Below the pieces are notes generated by a model that was not told where the DNA came from, searched no databases, and worked only from the letters and a program-made list of their open reading frames with translations. A program made the translations under genes and the position numbers. Below, piece after piece: positions 22,473 to 35,919 of a DNA stretch of 64,000 bases. This DNA is from Guyanagaster necrorhizus. Lineage: Eukaryota; Basidiomycota; Agaricomycetes; Agaricales; Physalacriaceae. Positions within the stretch are counted from its first letter, which is position 1, and each line of letters starts with the position of its first letter. The stretch spans positions 490,750-554,749 of the forward strand of contig NW_025064894.1 of the NCBI RefSeq assembly GCF_019112545.1, given 5' to 3'.

Positions 22473-24760
22473 CTATAACTGATAATCGTTGACATATAGG
22501 ATTCTCGCGGCTTTCCGCGATTCGGATCCGGTACTGTCATTATACCAATGAACAGCCTCTTCTTTCCCCATCTCCGACACTTCTTTGACCCTCTCCATTT
22601 CTTCTCTCGTCTAGACCATCGGTGGTCCCAGTCTACTCCACGGGATCTCAAGGAACTTCTCCACAAACAACGGCACAAACTTTCCTCTCCCAAAATCAAT
22701 AATCCTGAAACTCGGCGTCTTCAACGATCGCTCTGACGGTCGCACGGTAAGAGGACCTGGCTGTCGCAAAATGTTGCGAGGATACAGCGAGTTGTGCACA
22801 AAGTCTGCATGGTGAAGGCGAAGCACTAGTGAGAAGCATTCAGATCTGGAGATGCACCATCAGTGATGGAGTAGAAGCGGCAGAAATGAAGCTAGAATAC
22901 CTCTTATCTTCTGAGAACTCTTCCGGTTCGATAGGCGTCCCGCACTCTTCGAGTAAGAGAATGGGGGAACGAATTTCTTCGACTCGTAGAGGTGGATAGT
23001 CGGAGAAGTTATCGTCATTATCCTCGCCACTATAGTCGTCCTCTTCTTCTTCCGCTGATTTTCCGTACGCATCGGTAGATTCCACCGCCTCGTCTATGCC
23101 TATCTTCTTAGCTTCTCTCTTCACCTCTCGTTCCCGTCTTCTTTCCACCTCTTTCTTGATCCTGTTCAGCGTTTCTCGCCTATGCTTAGCTTCTTCCTCC
23201 TCCTGAACGGGTACATAATACCCAAAGAACTTGGGCACACACGCACCTACGGGGACAGGGTGGTCCATTGGGGCTACCAAGTTATAGCCGCAGTAGCTCT
23301 CCTGCAGATGATCCGGGAACGCGTCGTAGATTCGTCCCTCATTTTCAAGCAACTCCCGATCTTCACTAAGAGAAAACGCCAGTTTCACAGCTACGGAAAC
23401 GCATTGGTCGCCTGTCTGCGTCGTGAGAGGTACCGGAAGTCATATTCCGGCCTGTCGGACGGTAGAATGGCTGCTCTTGCCGAGAAGTGGTGGGCCCGAA
23501 AGGTCGAGCGTGGCGACTCGTCGAGACTCACTAGCAGCGTACCTCTCCGTCTGTGTCGGTGTGCAGTGGAACGCCGAAGGGCAATGGAGGTCATTGTTAA
23601 AGAGCGTGGCCAGCTCGCCATCGCGCTTCAACTTCGGCCAAACACGTTTATAGCGTACAGGCAGCGTACGCGACAGACGGCTAAGAAATGGATTGTCACT
23701 TATCGTGAAGCCGGAAGGGTCGTTGACGAGGAGTATGTCAGGAAAGTATTCTTCGGGGATGCATTCCTCAAGTTTTTGAACCGTCTCATAATTCGTAGTC
23801 ATAAAGGACTATATTTTCGATCCTTAGACGCCAAGGGGAAAAAAATATCATGCTACTGACCTCCATTGCCTGTCGTTCGGCGGGTGTAAGGTCATCGTCA
23901 GTTTCAACAATAACTATCATCTAAGTTAGACACAAGCAAAGTCGGAAAAACTTTGGTCACCTTTGGAAGCTTCTGATTCATCGTTCTTGGTGTCGCCTTC
24001 TGCTTTTGTCATCAGATTGCGGTCCGAAGCAATAGTTGTAGAGAACTTCTTTACTACCTGTTGCCAGATCGTGTCTGTCTTCAGATCTGTCTTCTACGAT
24101 AACTATCACCAAAGTTAGACACGAGAAAGACAAAAACAATCCATTCACTTTCGGGGACGTCGATCTCTGCTTTTATCGTCAGATCTCGGTCAGATCAGAA
24201 AGCTGTGAAGTAGACCTGTACAATTTTGTCTGTCTCCTGCCTCTCCTTCTATGCTGGATTCTTCCACTGCGCTACCCGTTATATTATCATCAGCCTGAAC
24301 GAAGACTACCACCAAAATTAGACGTAGAAAATGACGGAACAAGCTCTATTCACCTTTGGGGATGGCCGATTCATCGTCCTTGGCATCATCTTCTGTTTTC
24401 GCCGTCAGATTTTTGTCATGTGAAAACAGATCTTTTACCCGTTAGCCTGTCCTGCGACTTCACAGCCCCTTCGAGGATGGATTCTTCGGTTGCGGGGGGT
24501 GCGTCATCGTTCATCAGTGCCGGCTCCGCGGGCGATTCTATTTTGTTCTCCGTGGATTCAAGCTCTGCAAAAAGGATGAGCGTCGATAGAGAACAAGCGT
24601 TTACTCAACAAACCAGTATTCTTGACAGCTAGAAGACGCGTCATTAAAGGCGATTGAAAAATGGTCACATTAACGTACCATGGGAAGGTCGTGGCTTGAG
24701 CGAATGATCTCCATTGCACGTCTCGTCCACTAACCCGAAAAGCGCGTCATCATTCGGCAC
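22473..24760 (-). pseudogene. Fungal kinase-like protein, broken by two in-frame stops
   Basis: Minus-strand exons that join in frame are 23920-23861, 23808-22901 and 22845-22473, with further short exons upstream to about 24760. The C-terminal part has a degenerate kinase catalytic region (VHNSLYPRNILRQPGPLT and FRIIDFGRG), preceded by VSVAVKLAF, as in the large basidiomycete kinase-like families. The middle holds Glu/Lys-rich coiled coil (RIKKEVERRREREVKREAKK) and an acidic run. A TGA at 23442-23440 falls where Trp is likely; a 45-nt in-frame GT..AG intron could also remove it. A TAG at 22613-22611 falls where CAG (Gln) is likely, and the frame stays open for about 45 codons to TAG 22475-22473. 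The 5' start is unresolved. Confidence 0.6.
23905..24420 (-). repeat. Three tandem exon-intron units inside the kinase-like gene
   Basis: A unit of roughly 170-200 bp is repeated three times. On the plus strand each has a block like CACCAAAGTTAGACACGAGA, then a block like TTCACTTTCGGGGACG, then a TCTGCTTTTRTCRTCAGAT-like block. On the gene strand each unit is one small acidic exon (LxxKAExD...) plus one intron ending TCTAACTTAG or similar. Copies have diverged, so the duplication is not very recent. Confidence 0.6.
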
Positions 24761-24768
24761 CTTGAGCA

Positions 24769-25682
24769 ATGGTCACGGTCTCAAGCGATGCGGTTCAACT
24801 CGTGAAACTGCATTGTCATCAACTCCATACGTTTTCGATATCTGGCGATCTCATCCTTACAAATAGCCAAACCGACGTCTCCATGTGTGAAGACAACGAC
24901 CCTTCCGCCGTATCCTCCCTCCGATGTCTACTTATTACATGTACGCCCGGTTCCCGATGGCTACTGGACACGATTCTTACCTACCCTACTCCGCCCGTGC
25001 GTATCGACAGGCTTGAGCATCTCACCATACACATGCAATTCTACGGCGACCTTTATGACCGTCTAAGCCTAGAGAACCTTTCGCTTCTGAAAAGAATTAT
25101 AGACCTCAACCGTGATAACGACACGCTAGTCCGTGTTTCAGCTTTGTTCATACAGACATGCAGCGATGGCCGCACCCCTCCCCCCTTTGATCTTCCCCTA
25201 TCTCACTTACGTGCCCTATCTTTGGACCTAGGACATTTCCCTGATATATTGGAAGTCAATCCGCTTCCTATCCTAGGCTGGTGGACGAACGCACTCAGAC
25301 CATCGCATAACGTCCCGACCCGTCTGGAGTCTCTAACGATCCAACTTTATCTCGATGACCATGGCACCCACTGTCGTTCCTCCGCGGGTAAAGTGGTTTG
25401 GGCAAATCTCGATTCAGTTTTGGGGGATGACAGTTATCCACTCCGGAGATTAACTATTCTTTTAGTGGTCGGCAAAGATTCCCCTCTTGGAGAAATATCA
25501 AACGCATTGGACGTGACGGAGAATATCATCAGAGAGTCCATGCCTCGCCTTGTCCAGAAGGGGGCCCTGTATTTCACCAAAGATTTCGGAGACGGGTAAA
25601 CGTGAATTCTGTGGCTGTACCTTTTGTTGATCACCTTCCTAGTGACTCTGATGAAGAAGATGACTGGGGTATCGTCTATTAA
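24769..25682 (+). CDS. Leucine-rich/F-box-type protein, probably lacking its F-box
   Basis: A 276-codon frame from ATG 24769, joined by an intron 25596-25642 (GTAAAC..CTAG) to a short acidic C-terminus DSDEEDDWGIVY ending TAA 25680-25682. The spacing of hydrophobic residues (LRCLLI, LEHLTIHM, LRALSLDLGHF, LESLTIQLYL) is that of the leucine-rich part of basidiomycete F-box proteins. No F-box or N-terminal coiled coil is visible upstream, where the opposing kinase-like gene begins within a few bases. So it is a truncated gene or an N-terminal exon is missed. CpG content is normal and there are no internal stops. A role in SCF ubiquitin ligases is only inferred from the family. Confidence 0.5.
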
Positions 25683-25808
25683 ATCAAAATTCGTAGCAAA
25701 TTATTTAATCATCGGTGATTAGGTTTCTTTCCGGCGTGGTTGCAAAGGTGCCCTGATAGCAGCGGACTAGTTACATTAACAGAAGGAATCGTCAGGACGT
25801 AGATATGG

Positions 25809-26389
25809 TTGTACATGAGACACCGTGATTCAACGAGATTTTCAGTGGTGTTTGCATACTTGCTATTGCCTTTAAGTTACCACCACCACGACGGCTCTCT
25901 TAGAAGCTTCGAACTCTTTTTGCTCCCAGTAATTGCTATAATACTTCTCTTTGATTCAATGTTAACACAATGTATAGGCGTGGCAATCCAACCTGAGTAT
26001 GTCCCGAATCGACAAGACCCGGATTGGTCCCAGAGCTTCACCAGTCAAACTGATCTGCGCAAATCATTGAGCTCCTCGGTCACAATGACCCGTCTGCAGA
26101 TTCTCAATATATCTAACTGGAATCTATGATCGCAGAAGGTGAAATGAGCGTCTTGCTGGGTGTTGCACTCCATCTCGAACACATCCATATGGTCGAAACA
26201 GACTGGAAGCAAGTTGATGTCCTTGATTTCACGAGATCGCGGTGGTCAACTGGTGAGACGTTTCAATCTCGGTTTGCCCCGCACCCTGCGTACTTTTGTA
26301 AACAAGTAAACAATCGACATCTGCTTCTTCAACGGAGACGACACATGATCTCACTCGACCCGACGGCACTTTGGTTCCAAGAACATTAG
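25809..26389 (+). pseudogene. Leucine-rich (F-box family) gene fragment, broken
   Basis: Two successive frames, 25809-26129 and 26126-26389, overlap by a few bases. The end of the first and start of the second (MTRLQILNISNWNL, then LGVALHLEHIHMVETDW) look like consecutive leucine-rich repeats separated by a stop. The C-terminal part has no known motif. Probably a relic of an F-box/LRR gene related to its neighbour; weak evidence. Confidence 0.3.
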
Positions 26390-26883
26390 TAGTACGTGAG
26401 AAATTTGCTACAGAATGTCTCTAGCCGTCAAGACTTTAAGTGAATGTACTTCTTTCCATGTAACCATCTGAGGAGGATTCGTCGCCGGATCACGATAGCA
26501 ATACTACGTATTCGCCGTCTGCCTTCACCAGCAAGTATGGTAAGAATGGCAAGCATGAGAGATTCAGTTTCTTAATCTCTCATACAGTTTTTTGTCTTTC
26601 TCAATGCCTCCTACAGGTCAACGGATGTCTAACTCCGTCATGCAAGAATGACAGCCAAATTTTAATGTAGTTTTACATACCATCAATTTTCCCTTTCAAC
26701 TCGTGAATAAAAAGCAATACATGTAAAGACTGGAGGTTAGTCAACAATGAGTACTACATGATCAGTGGGACTGTAAGTACTATAGGCGATACCATCGACG
26801 ACACAAAAATATGTTCTATTACTATGATAGTATTTCTAAGCCGCTGAGCCCATTAAAAGATTTAGATTGAAGATCAGCACGAT
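26390..26883. other. Transition zone, no gene seen
   Basis: CpG thins out here. The last CG before the long CpG-free block is near 26880 (CAGCACGATT). Nothing coding is recognised. Confidence 0.4.
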
Positions 26884-28560
26884 TAGTATTGTGTACTTAA
26901 TCATCAGTGGTGTCACATACATGTGACATCATTTTTTTCCTTTCACCTTCATTCTGTATCATGACCAACACCATGGAGTGAACCAGTACATTGTATCTAT
27001 TTCTAAATATTACAGTTGCAATGTAAATTGTATAGGATCCAAGAGACCTGTTGTGCCATGGAAATTGAGTGAGTAGCAAATTACCAGAGTTTGACATCCC
27101 CTTACATACCTCAGAATTGAAGAAAGACCCAGGAGTTCCCTGTCTACCTGACCTCAAAGCCAAAAATGCAGCCAAGCAGTATCTCAATGGTGTATGGTCA
27201 CCAGAATTTTTTTTTTGCAGAAGCCAGTACTAAGGATTATCTTTCAAGCTAAAGCCACTGCTGCAATGACCAGATGATGACTTGGTAATGGCATTGGAAC
27301 CAGTGCTATCATCACTAGTGTGCCTTGCTTGTGAAACTGCAGATGTTACTCAAGATCTGTCATCATCCACAAGCAGTAGCAAGACCAAGAAACAGATGTG
27401 CAAGCATTACATGCACACATTGCACAAAGTCATCAATGAGAGCAATATTATCATCCTTGTGTTGGATGCACATGATCCAGAGGAAAAATGTTGCCATTCA
27501 GCTTAGTCCCCTCCCACTGACACTGTGTGATGAGATAAACCTCAAAAATGACATCATGAGAGATAAAGATCTTGCCATCATTATCAAGCAATTTGTAGTG
27601 ACCCTCAGATGCATACCCTAGTAATATTGCTCTGATTGACTGGTCATCCAACTTGCTTCCACTGGAGACTTATTGCCCATTCACTGTTGGTATTTTTACT
27701 CAGAAAATACTTCTAAAAGCATGTAGATGAGAGATATCTTGGTGTTTACCCATTCATAACTCTGCAGATATAGTGTTAGGATAGTGATGTGATAGAATCA
27801 AATTCCTTGCATATACTGAGACTGCTGCCACTTCTGTCTAGTATTTATGGGCAAGACCTGAGTTTTATAGAAATGCACAAATATTTTAGATGGTTATATA
27901 TATCACCCTCTCTGTTAGTCTATTCTATGATGATGAGTATGATACTATTGTTTTTAGAATGATTCTATGCTCTCTATAGTAGTCAATCCACTCTGACCCC
28001 ACAAAAGCATTATCAGCATGCAAATGCTTAACTTGTCAGCTGGTTAGGTTCTCAATTAATATGTGGAAGTCATCAAAGGCCTGAATTATAGTCTCATCCT
28101 GACTTATCAGTGAGGAATACTCTATGCTTAAATGATATGCTGCTATCCACAATCAGCATAAAGAGGACTTAACCTCCATTCAATATTATACAGCTAGGAC
28201 TCCACAAGTCTATTTTCACAAGGCAGAGGAGCACTATATTTGGATCTATTAGCTTGTCAAATAGTTGATGTGTCTGTTTTTCCATAAGATAGTGATAAGC
28301 CTTGAGGCTCTGTATGCTCATAGAATTCATGGATCCATAATAATTAAAGCAATATTCCACTCTCTTCACAAAGTCATATCAACACTTGCAAGCTCTCTCT
28401 CAAATCTTATTCAAACAATCCCAAATCCATTCTGAATTTACATTCTAGTCTTCTTAGATCACTTGAAATAGCTTTGAATGACTTGAATATCATTATGTAA
28501 TCCAAATAACAAGTTAGCAAACTTATAATTCACTGCCTTTAAGTGGGCTTTTAGTAAAAT
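26884..28560 (-). mobile_element. Ty1/Copia remnant: integrase region
   Basis: Read on the minus strand from right to left, 28369-28169 carries a Copia integrase N-terminal piece (KTHQLFDK-like ... VKIDLWSPS, compare VHIDLWGPS in intact elements). 27651-27451 carries the integrase C-terminal motif SIRAILLGYASEGHYKLLD ... ISHDVIFEV. Frames are interrupted between them. Further debris runs to about 26897 without a secure domain. CpG-free. Same orientation as the RT/RNase H remnant at 8-9.4 kb. Confidence 0.7.
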
Positions 28561-28670
28561 AAGCATTGCAAGTTCAATACATGTACTTTTGTTGTGAACT
28601 TTTTGCATTATTTGTAAACTTTTTGCTTTGCATATCAGGCAACAACCAAATAATCATAAATGCAATGCAA

Positions 28671-29034
28671 TGCAACAGCTGAGGTCTGATGCTAATTGAA
28701 GATAAAGCAGGAGGATGAGAGTAAGAATGTTTTGAGATGATGATAAGGAGAGAGAGGTATAGGAGTTGATAGGCTATAACTGCCAGTGTTGATATTGAAG
28801 TGGTAGTCACACTAAGAGTTTAGGAGTTTAATTAGTGTATTGACCTTAGCTCAAAACTGGAGTATATCTCTGTATACTACTGACTTATATACTGTATAGA
28901 AAAGTCTTGGCAATCAGATACAAATCCTGTGTCTCAGTGCCTTAAACTCAGCCAAGATGGCTGGGTATGATTAATCTCTGATCAAGCTACAAGCTAAGGC
29001 AGTCAGATATGATTTAGGGGCTAAAATCATGTCA
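28671..29034 (-). repeat. Family B Gypsy 3' LTR (minus orientation)
   Basis: On the minus strand it starts TGACATGATTTTAGCC at 29034, directly after a purine tract (AAAGAGGAGGCAA). It contains a TATATAAG box followed by GAGCTAAGG and ACTCTTAGTGTGACTACCA, shared with 19006-19476. The end near 28671 is approximate. Confidence 0.68.
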
Positions 29035-32000
29035 TTGCCTCCTCTTTAAGGCAATTGTCCTTAATTTCTCAGAAGAGCCTTAGAAACAAGGTGATAGTTT
29101 CATCTTTCCCATCAATCTCTATTGAGATGTTATATGTCTGGTCTAAGAGAAATAGTTGAACTATGAGTGTTTCTGCCTTGATTTCATTGGTGTCTTTCTA
29201 TATGTAAAGCTTTTTGGCTTTGAATGAATGTTATTTGAGTTCAAAGAGGAGTTTTTGAGTCCTGATGTAGTCTGACTTGTCAAACAGTGGTTATCCAAGC
29301 ATGATATTGTTCACTGCAGCAAGTGGGTTTTGTGCTGCATGGTACTTCACAATGAGCCTTTTCACATGTGAGAGGTCCTTTTCAGTATACCAGTGATATG
29401 ATTTTTCTTATTACCATACCCCTTGAAATAGACAAGAAACCACTATTTTTAATAACAAATTTTATTATCAAGAATTGCATCAATCTTATATTCATCTTCA
29501 TTATCTATGACTATTAGTTTGAATAGTGGTGGCATTCTCTGATTGGGAAACTCTGCTGTTTGGAATGATTTAAGGAGGATTTTGTTGAAGACAGAGTGGA
29601 TTTTCCATATCTTTGGAATGGCTAATTCATATGCTCTATTGTCTACTTTTTTCACAACCTTGAAGCAGCCTCTAAACTTGTCATCCAACTTCTTCATCTT
29701 TCTGTCTGTCTTTAGATTCTTCATATCAAGCATAACCATGTTGCTTGGCTGGTAGTCTCTCACCAATACCCTTTTCTTGTTATACTGTCTCTTCATAGAC
29801 TCTGCTGTCTTATATAATACATATTCAGCCTCATCATGAATTTTCTTCATCTCTGCTGCAAAGTTCTTTGTCTGAGGTACTTGGCTTTCTCTTTGTGAGG
29901 GGTTCATTCCAGTACTTGGATGGGTTTCAGTGTTTACATAGAATAGGCTGTAGCCAATCAAGGAATTTTCATAGTTATTGTAGGCAAATCCTGCTATTGG
30001 AAGCCACTCCACCCAGTTATCTTGTTGGTGGTTTATGAAAATCCTGAGATACTTTCAATTTCTTGATTGACCTGCTCTGTCTGTCTATCAGTCTGAGAGT
30101 GATATACTGTGAAGAGATTTCTAGTGATTCTGAGCAACTTATAAAGTTCTTTGAGAAACTGCAATATAAACTGTAGTCTATGATCCAAGATTATCTTGTC
30201 AGAGGGTCCATGATAGGCATATACATGGTCTCAGAATAAATGGGCCTAGCTCTCAGCATTCAGATTCATGTTTGTTGCAATCAGAATTAGTTCTTTGAAA
30301 AATTAGTCTATCACTGCTAAGACAGCACCATACTCCTTGGACTCAGAGAGAGGCCTTATCATGTCAACTGAGATTATCTTTCATTTGTCAGAAGGAATTT
30401 CATTAGGGTGTAATAGTGCTGCTTGCTGCTGAGTGTTTGGTTTCACCCTCTGACATATCTCACATCCTTTAACATATGCTTCCACTGACTGCCTGAGACC
30501 AGACCACTAATAATTGCATGTGATCAATTCTTGTGTCTTGGCAATTCCTGAATGATCTGCTATCACATGATCATAGCATATCACAATGATTTCCCCACAT
30601 AACTTTTTGTTGACATGAATATATAGTTGATTATAAAAATAGCACACTCTCCCTTCAAGAGTCCATCTATTTTCCTTCCTGTCAAGTGCCAGCTGTACCA
30701 CCTCCTCCACTGACTTTTTCTCTCAGTGAATCTTCTCCAGGATTTCTGGAGCTGTGGGAAAAATCATGACATTTGCATAGAATAACTATGGCTTGAGGAT
30801 GACAATTTCTTCATTATCATTTTCTCTCTGATCATGGTCAGCTCATCAACTGAGTAGATTAGCCTTCTTATTAGCAGTACCAGATTTTTAGTGGAGTGTA
30901 AAATGATATTCAGCCAGCTCTGTCACCCAGCATGCTTGTCTGTGGTTCAGCTTCTGTGGTTTTTTGAAATACTGAAGATTTTGATAGTCTGTCCAGATTT
31001 CAAAATCATACTTAGCACTTAGAAGATAATAGCACTATTCATTTAAGGCAATTATGATAGCCAGTAGCTCTCTGTCATAGATTTTATAGTTGCATTCTGT
31101 TGTAGACAGTGTCTTAGACAGATAGGCTATGGGTTTCCATTGTCCACTCTACTCTTGACTGAGAATGGCTCTAAGAGCCTCTTTTGATGCATCAGCTTTA
31201 ATCTTGAATTTTTCATCATCAACTGGAATAGTGAGAATTAGGTCTGAGCAGATCCAGCATTTAATCTCTTGGAATACCTGTTCCTGTATATCTTTCCACT
31301 TCCACTCAGCTTTTCCAATGAGTTTGGTCAGTGGCAAGGCTATCTTGCTGTAATCTTCAATAAAGCATTGATAGAAGTTTGCAAATCCTAAAAAAGATTG
31401 CAGCTCTCATCTTTTAGTGGATGTCAGCCACTCTTGTACTCCCATTATTTTCACTGGATCTATTCATAGCTTTCTTTCTGAGATGATAAGGCTGAGGTAC
31501 TCTGTTTTAAGAGTTTTGAATTCATATTTTTCTAGTTTGAGATACAGCTTATTCTCTTGCAGTGTTTATAGTACTTGCTGTATGATTTTGTGGTGTTTCT
31601 GGAGCATTTTTGAGAAGATCATTATATCATTTAGATAGATAGTGACCTTTCTTTAGGTGATTAGATATCAGAATATGTTATTCATCATTGTCTGAAAGGT
31701 GGCAGGTGAATCTGTGAGCCTAAAAAACATTACCAGTAGCTTGAACAACCTTTAGTTAGTATAAAATGCTGCCTACCACTCATCTCCTTCTTTGATCCAG
31801 ATATTATTATACCCTCATTGTATATCTAGCTTGATGAAATACCAGATACCTGACAGTTTATTAATGAGTTCTGAAATGAGTGAGAGTGGATATTAATTCT
31901 TGATTGTCAGATTATTCAGCTTCTGATAGTCTTATATGGGTCTCAGATTTTCATCCTTCTTTTTGACAAAGAAAGGTGAGATCATAGGAGATTTAGATAC

Positions 32001-34330
32001 TCAGATTCTTTCACTGGTCAAGTTCTCATCAAGAAACTTATCTAGCTCCTCTTGCTCTATTCATCCAAGTGAGTATACTTTGCAGTCCAGATTAGTGTTG
32101 GCATCAGGGACCAGCTCAATTGTATAGTCTCAGGGCTTTTATAGTGGTAATTCATCAAAGTTTTCTTTACTGAAGATATCATGATAATCTCTGTAATATT
32201 CAGAGACTATTTCTTCAAACAACTTCTTTGGCTTTTCTGCATAAACTTTAGCTGCCAACTCATTGGATGTAGTTTTCATTGCCTGCATCTCTATAGCAGA
32301 CTGGAAGTCTATTATCAGCAGATGGTTTTCCTTATATAGTTCTTTTCAGATCATCTTTTCTGGTCAATCTTGATCAAGATATGTTTACTGCTGTCTGATG
32401 CAAGTGCATTCATCAAAAATGACTTTTCCACTTTTCTAATTCACTTATGGATAGTGCTTTTTCAGCTAATCATATCCTAGAAATACTTCTCAATTATAGA
32501 GATGAGTGACAGCAAAGTTGATTCATTTGACATGCCTATCACCTGTAGTCATTTAGAGTTTGCAGTACTCTGATATAAAGCCTCCTGCATTAAGCATTCT
32601 ATCAGCATTATAGACTGGAATGAGTCTGACAATCTTTTTCATGTTGAATCCACTCTTTCTGACAAAGTTTTCATCTATAGAGCTGCTTATATAGCCACTA
32701 TCTAGAAGTGCCTCTGTACTAACCATTTGGTAGATATCTAGTTTCTTCAGTTGTATATAGATGACAGTCTCATCACCATCTTTTTCTCCTTGAATGTACT
32801 TTTTGGGTTGATATAACTCTTTTATTGCCTATAGTGCTTCTCTCTTGTTGATTCCTCTAAGATTATCAATCAGACTCTGATTTGCCTCAATCAGCCTCTT
32901 CAAGTGAATCCATCTTTTTAATACTGCTAGTGCAACAGAGTCTTCTGACTTCTCTAAAGTATATAATATCCAGGCAACTGTGCTAGGCTTCTGCTATTCA
33001 ATTGGCCTGGTGCTACTCATAATGGGGTGCTCTTCCTTTGGATACTCCATAGTCTGTTCAGACTGGGGCTTCCCCTTAGAGGCTTTGCACTATTCAGACA
33101 TCTTTTGTTTCTGGATCAGATAGTATGACATATCATCCTCTTCATCTGGTTCTTCTTCTGCTATAACTGGTAGAGTGCACTGAATTGAGGATAGAATCTT
33201 TAGTGTCCAGTCTTCTAGTGGCCAGTCATTAGTTTATAACTCTCTATGGGGCATCACTCATTCTGTTCAGCTCTTCTGATGGGCACTTGAGTTCTTGACT
33301 ACCTTCTTGTCAAATGAGGTCTCTGGTTGCATACTGGTTTCTTTAATAGCAAGTGGTGAGTAATTATTGTTGGAATCTACAAAAATTTGTCTAGTATCAG
33401 TAAGTATAGTGTCTGTGTGGGAATGCACTATATTAGTGCTGTCTACTTGCATATTTAAGAAAATATTAGTAGCCCATCTGCATATGCATTAAGAGACTAC
33501 TTTTCAAAACCCTCTTAAGGTTTAACCATCTTTGCTTAGTTCAATTCATTCTGTGCCCTTTTGGTAGCTTGCTCTTCTTGATACATCTTACCAAGTTCCA
33601 ATCATTCTTCATCAGAAAAATTTATCTCCAGAATTCTTTGAGACACTATTGAGACACTTGCTTTTGAAGTGTCTTGGGTGATAGGCAGAGTATGTGGATG
33701 GTGGAATTTCAGGCAGGCACAAAGCAGGTGTCTCTTCTCTCCATAATTGAAATATCTTCTTTCTTTGTGAAGGACATCTATATCTATTAGCTGTCCTGTG
33801 CCTCTATATGTTACACCAGTTGAGATCTTCTTGTCATCTCCTGTTGGTGTAGATCTCTTCTGGGATGATCCAGCCACACTTGTCTTAGTACCTCCTACCC
33901 TTGCAGTATGGCTATTCTCTTCTGCAGTATTGATATGGTAGTTATAGTCCATCTGTAGGACTCAGTGCTTCCATTCATTATATATAGTTGAAATGTCATT
34001 ATTCTCTGATGCAATCATATTCTTGATGTTGAGGCAGACCACATTCTCCACCTGCTCTAGCATAGCCAATCTATCTTTCAGTTTTCCTGCCTGATATACC
34101 AGTTCCTCAAAATTCTGGAAGAACACTTTGGCATCCTTGTAGTTAGCCTGTCTCAGTGTCCTCCACTTGATTTATTTTAGTTTCATTTCTGCATCCTCTT
34201 TGAATCAGCTAGTCACTGCATGCTTGAAATCAGGATATGATGGGTACCATCAATGTCTAATGAGTTGATCATAGAGATGGAGTTCCTGATGATCCCACCA
34301 CTCATGTTGAAGAGGTTTTGTATGTGCTTG
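29035..34330 (-). mobile_element. Gypsy family B element, gag to chromodomain, decayed
   Basis: A nearly full coding region on the minus strand. From right to left: gag with a ruined zinc knuckle (33952-33602, YFNYGEKRHLLCAC where CCHC Cys residues have become Tyr), protease region about 32.4-32.8 kb, reverse transcriptase about 31.9-31.4 kb, RNase H (31337-31149, FKIKADASKEALRAILSQE), integrase zinc finger (30710-30507, YDHVIADHSGIAKTQEL), integrase end and GPF-like region (30012-29449, MKRQYNKKR, LDDKFRGCFKVVKKV). Stops and shifts separate the pieces. I saw no CG over the whole span. The 3' LTR is at 28671-29034; no matching 5' LTR was found to the right, so it is probably 5'-truncated. Confidence 0.85.
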
Positions 34331-35919
34331 AGGTAAAAACTGATACAGCAGAGTGCTTTTCACTGATCACACCCACACCAACACATACACATTACTTCTT
34401 AGTTTGTTGGAGGATTATAATGTGATAAGAGTAGTTATAGCAAGTATAATTGTCTCCTTCAATAAATCCACTGTGTGTGAATAGCAGTAGCATGAGTGTA
34501 ACAGTCCTAGGTCTTTCTAAGTCTCAAAGCTTTTTGTTTATAAAAAAATAAGAGATGATAATGAATGTTGCTGGGCCTTAAGACAAAGGGTACTGTAGCT
34601 CAATACAATATATTGAAACAATCCCACAAAACTCTCAAAGGTCCCAAGCACAGATTAATTCCAAATCTCTAAACACACTACACAACTCAAAGCTTCACAC
34701 TCTAAGCAGAAACATTTCATAAAAATGTCCACAAGTGCTAAAAAGTTCAAACCTCTGTATACAAGCTTCCAAACTGATCATAGACTTACAGGATTCAAAC
34801 CTATGCAATCCAGAGATACAAAACACAATAAAACCCTATCTGACAGATCCAAAGGGTTTGAACCTCTGCTGATCTGCAGAAATAACCAAAAGTGAACACT
34901 AATCAAGCCAAAGGATTTGAACCTCTGCCACCTGTAGTGTCTCACATCACAAACACTTTAAAAACTCAAGATAGTGCCCTTCAGACACTGCTCTCTTATT
35001 CTCAGGCTAGAGCACAATCTAAAACCTTTTATTAAATCAGACTAGAGTCTCTTGCAAGCTTCTGTGCCTTATACAATTCTCAGTTCTCTCTTAATGATAT
35101 CAATAATGGGTTTATTCTCTTGTCCAAAGTTACAAACACAAACCCAGAGCTGGAGCACAAGATCTTTATGCCTAATACACTGCAACTGTGGAAGGTTGGA
35201 AACATGTCTAGTACTCTTATAATGTAATATTTAAATAGGCTACTACTATACTAAGATACACCAAATATAGTAGTTTCAATGCTCAGAACTCCATTCCAGA
35301 GTCCCTCATATATCATTTGTGCACATATTGCAGTCTGACATGCATATTCTGCTCCAGGCTGGGATTGCCTTCTGTTTCTATGCAATCTGACACTGGTTAG
35401 CTCTGTTAGTGGCTTGGCCACTAGTCTCTTTGCTTTATTATCTCTCTGGAGCAATTAATCCATGCACAAGAGTTATTTCAGACTTCTGGGATTGTTTCTG
35501 GTCAATGATTCTGCTATTCAGGTTTATCTCATTGTCACCAATGCTCTGTTCTAAAACATGTTCTTTGGCCAATCAATACCTATGTGTCATTGATCAGTGT
35601 GACACAAAGTCATATGCAAAGCTCTGATCATATTTTGATTGTGTACTCTTTATTTTTAGTGGGACTTTCTATACTTGTATTAGCATATTTAGTGTCAAGT
35701 GCTGGGACCCCATGCACAGTATGACCCCTCCTGGTATCATCCTATTGTCTGATCATGCTCTTCACTCATCATCACTCAAGCCAGCTGTTATACAAGTCTC
35801 ATTTCACTGCACTTTAGTCATCTTCTTTATTGTGTGCATAGTAGACTGATACAGTCAATGTATTATTATAAATCCTAAAATTACATATCTGGACATGCAG
35901 TGGACATGTCACTGCTTTA
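34331..35919. other. CpG-free stretch, unassigned repeat debris
   Basis: No domain is recognised. Between about 34740 and 34930 a short phrase resembling TTTGAACCTCTG recurs several times at irregular spacing. A 67-codon minus frame (35454-35251) has no known motif. Probably remains of more than one insertion. Confidence 0.4.
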
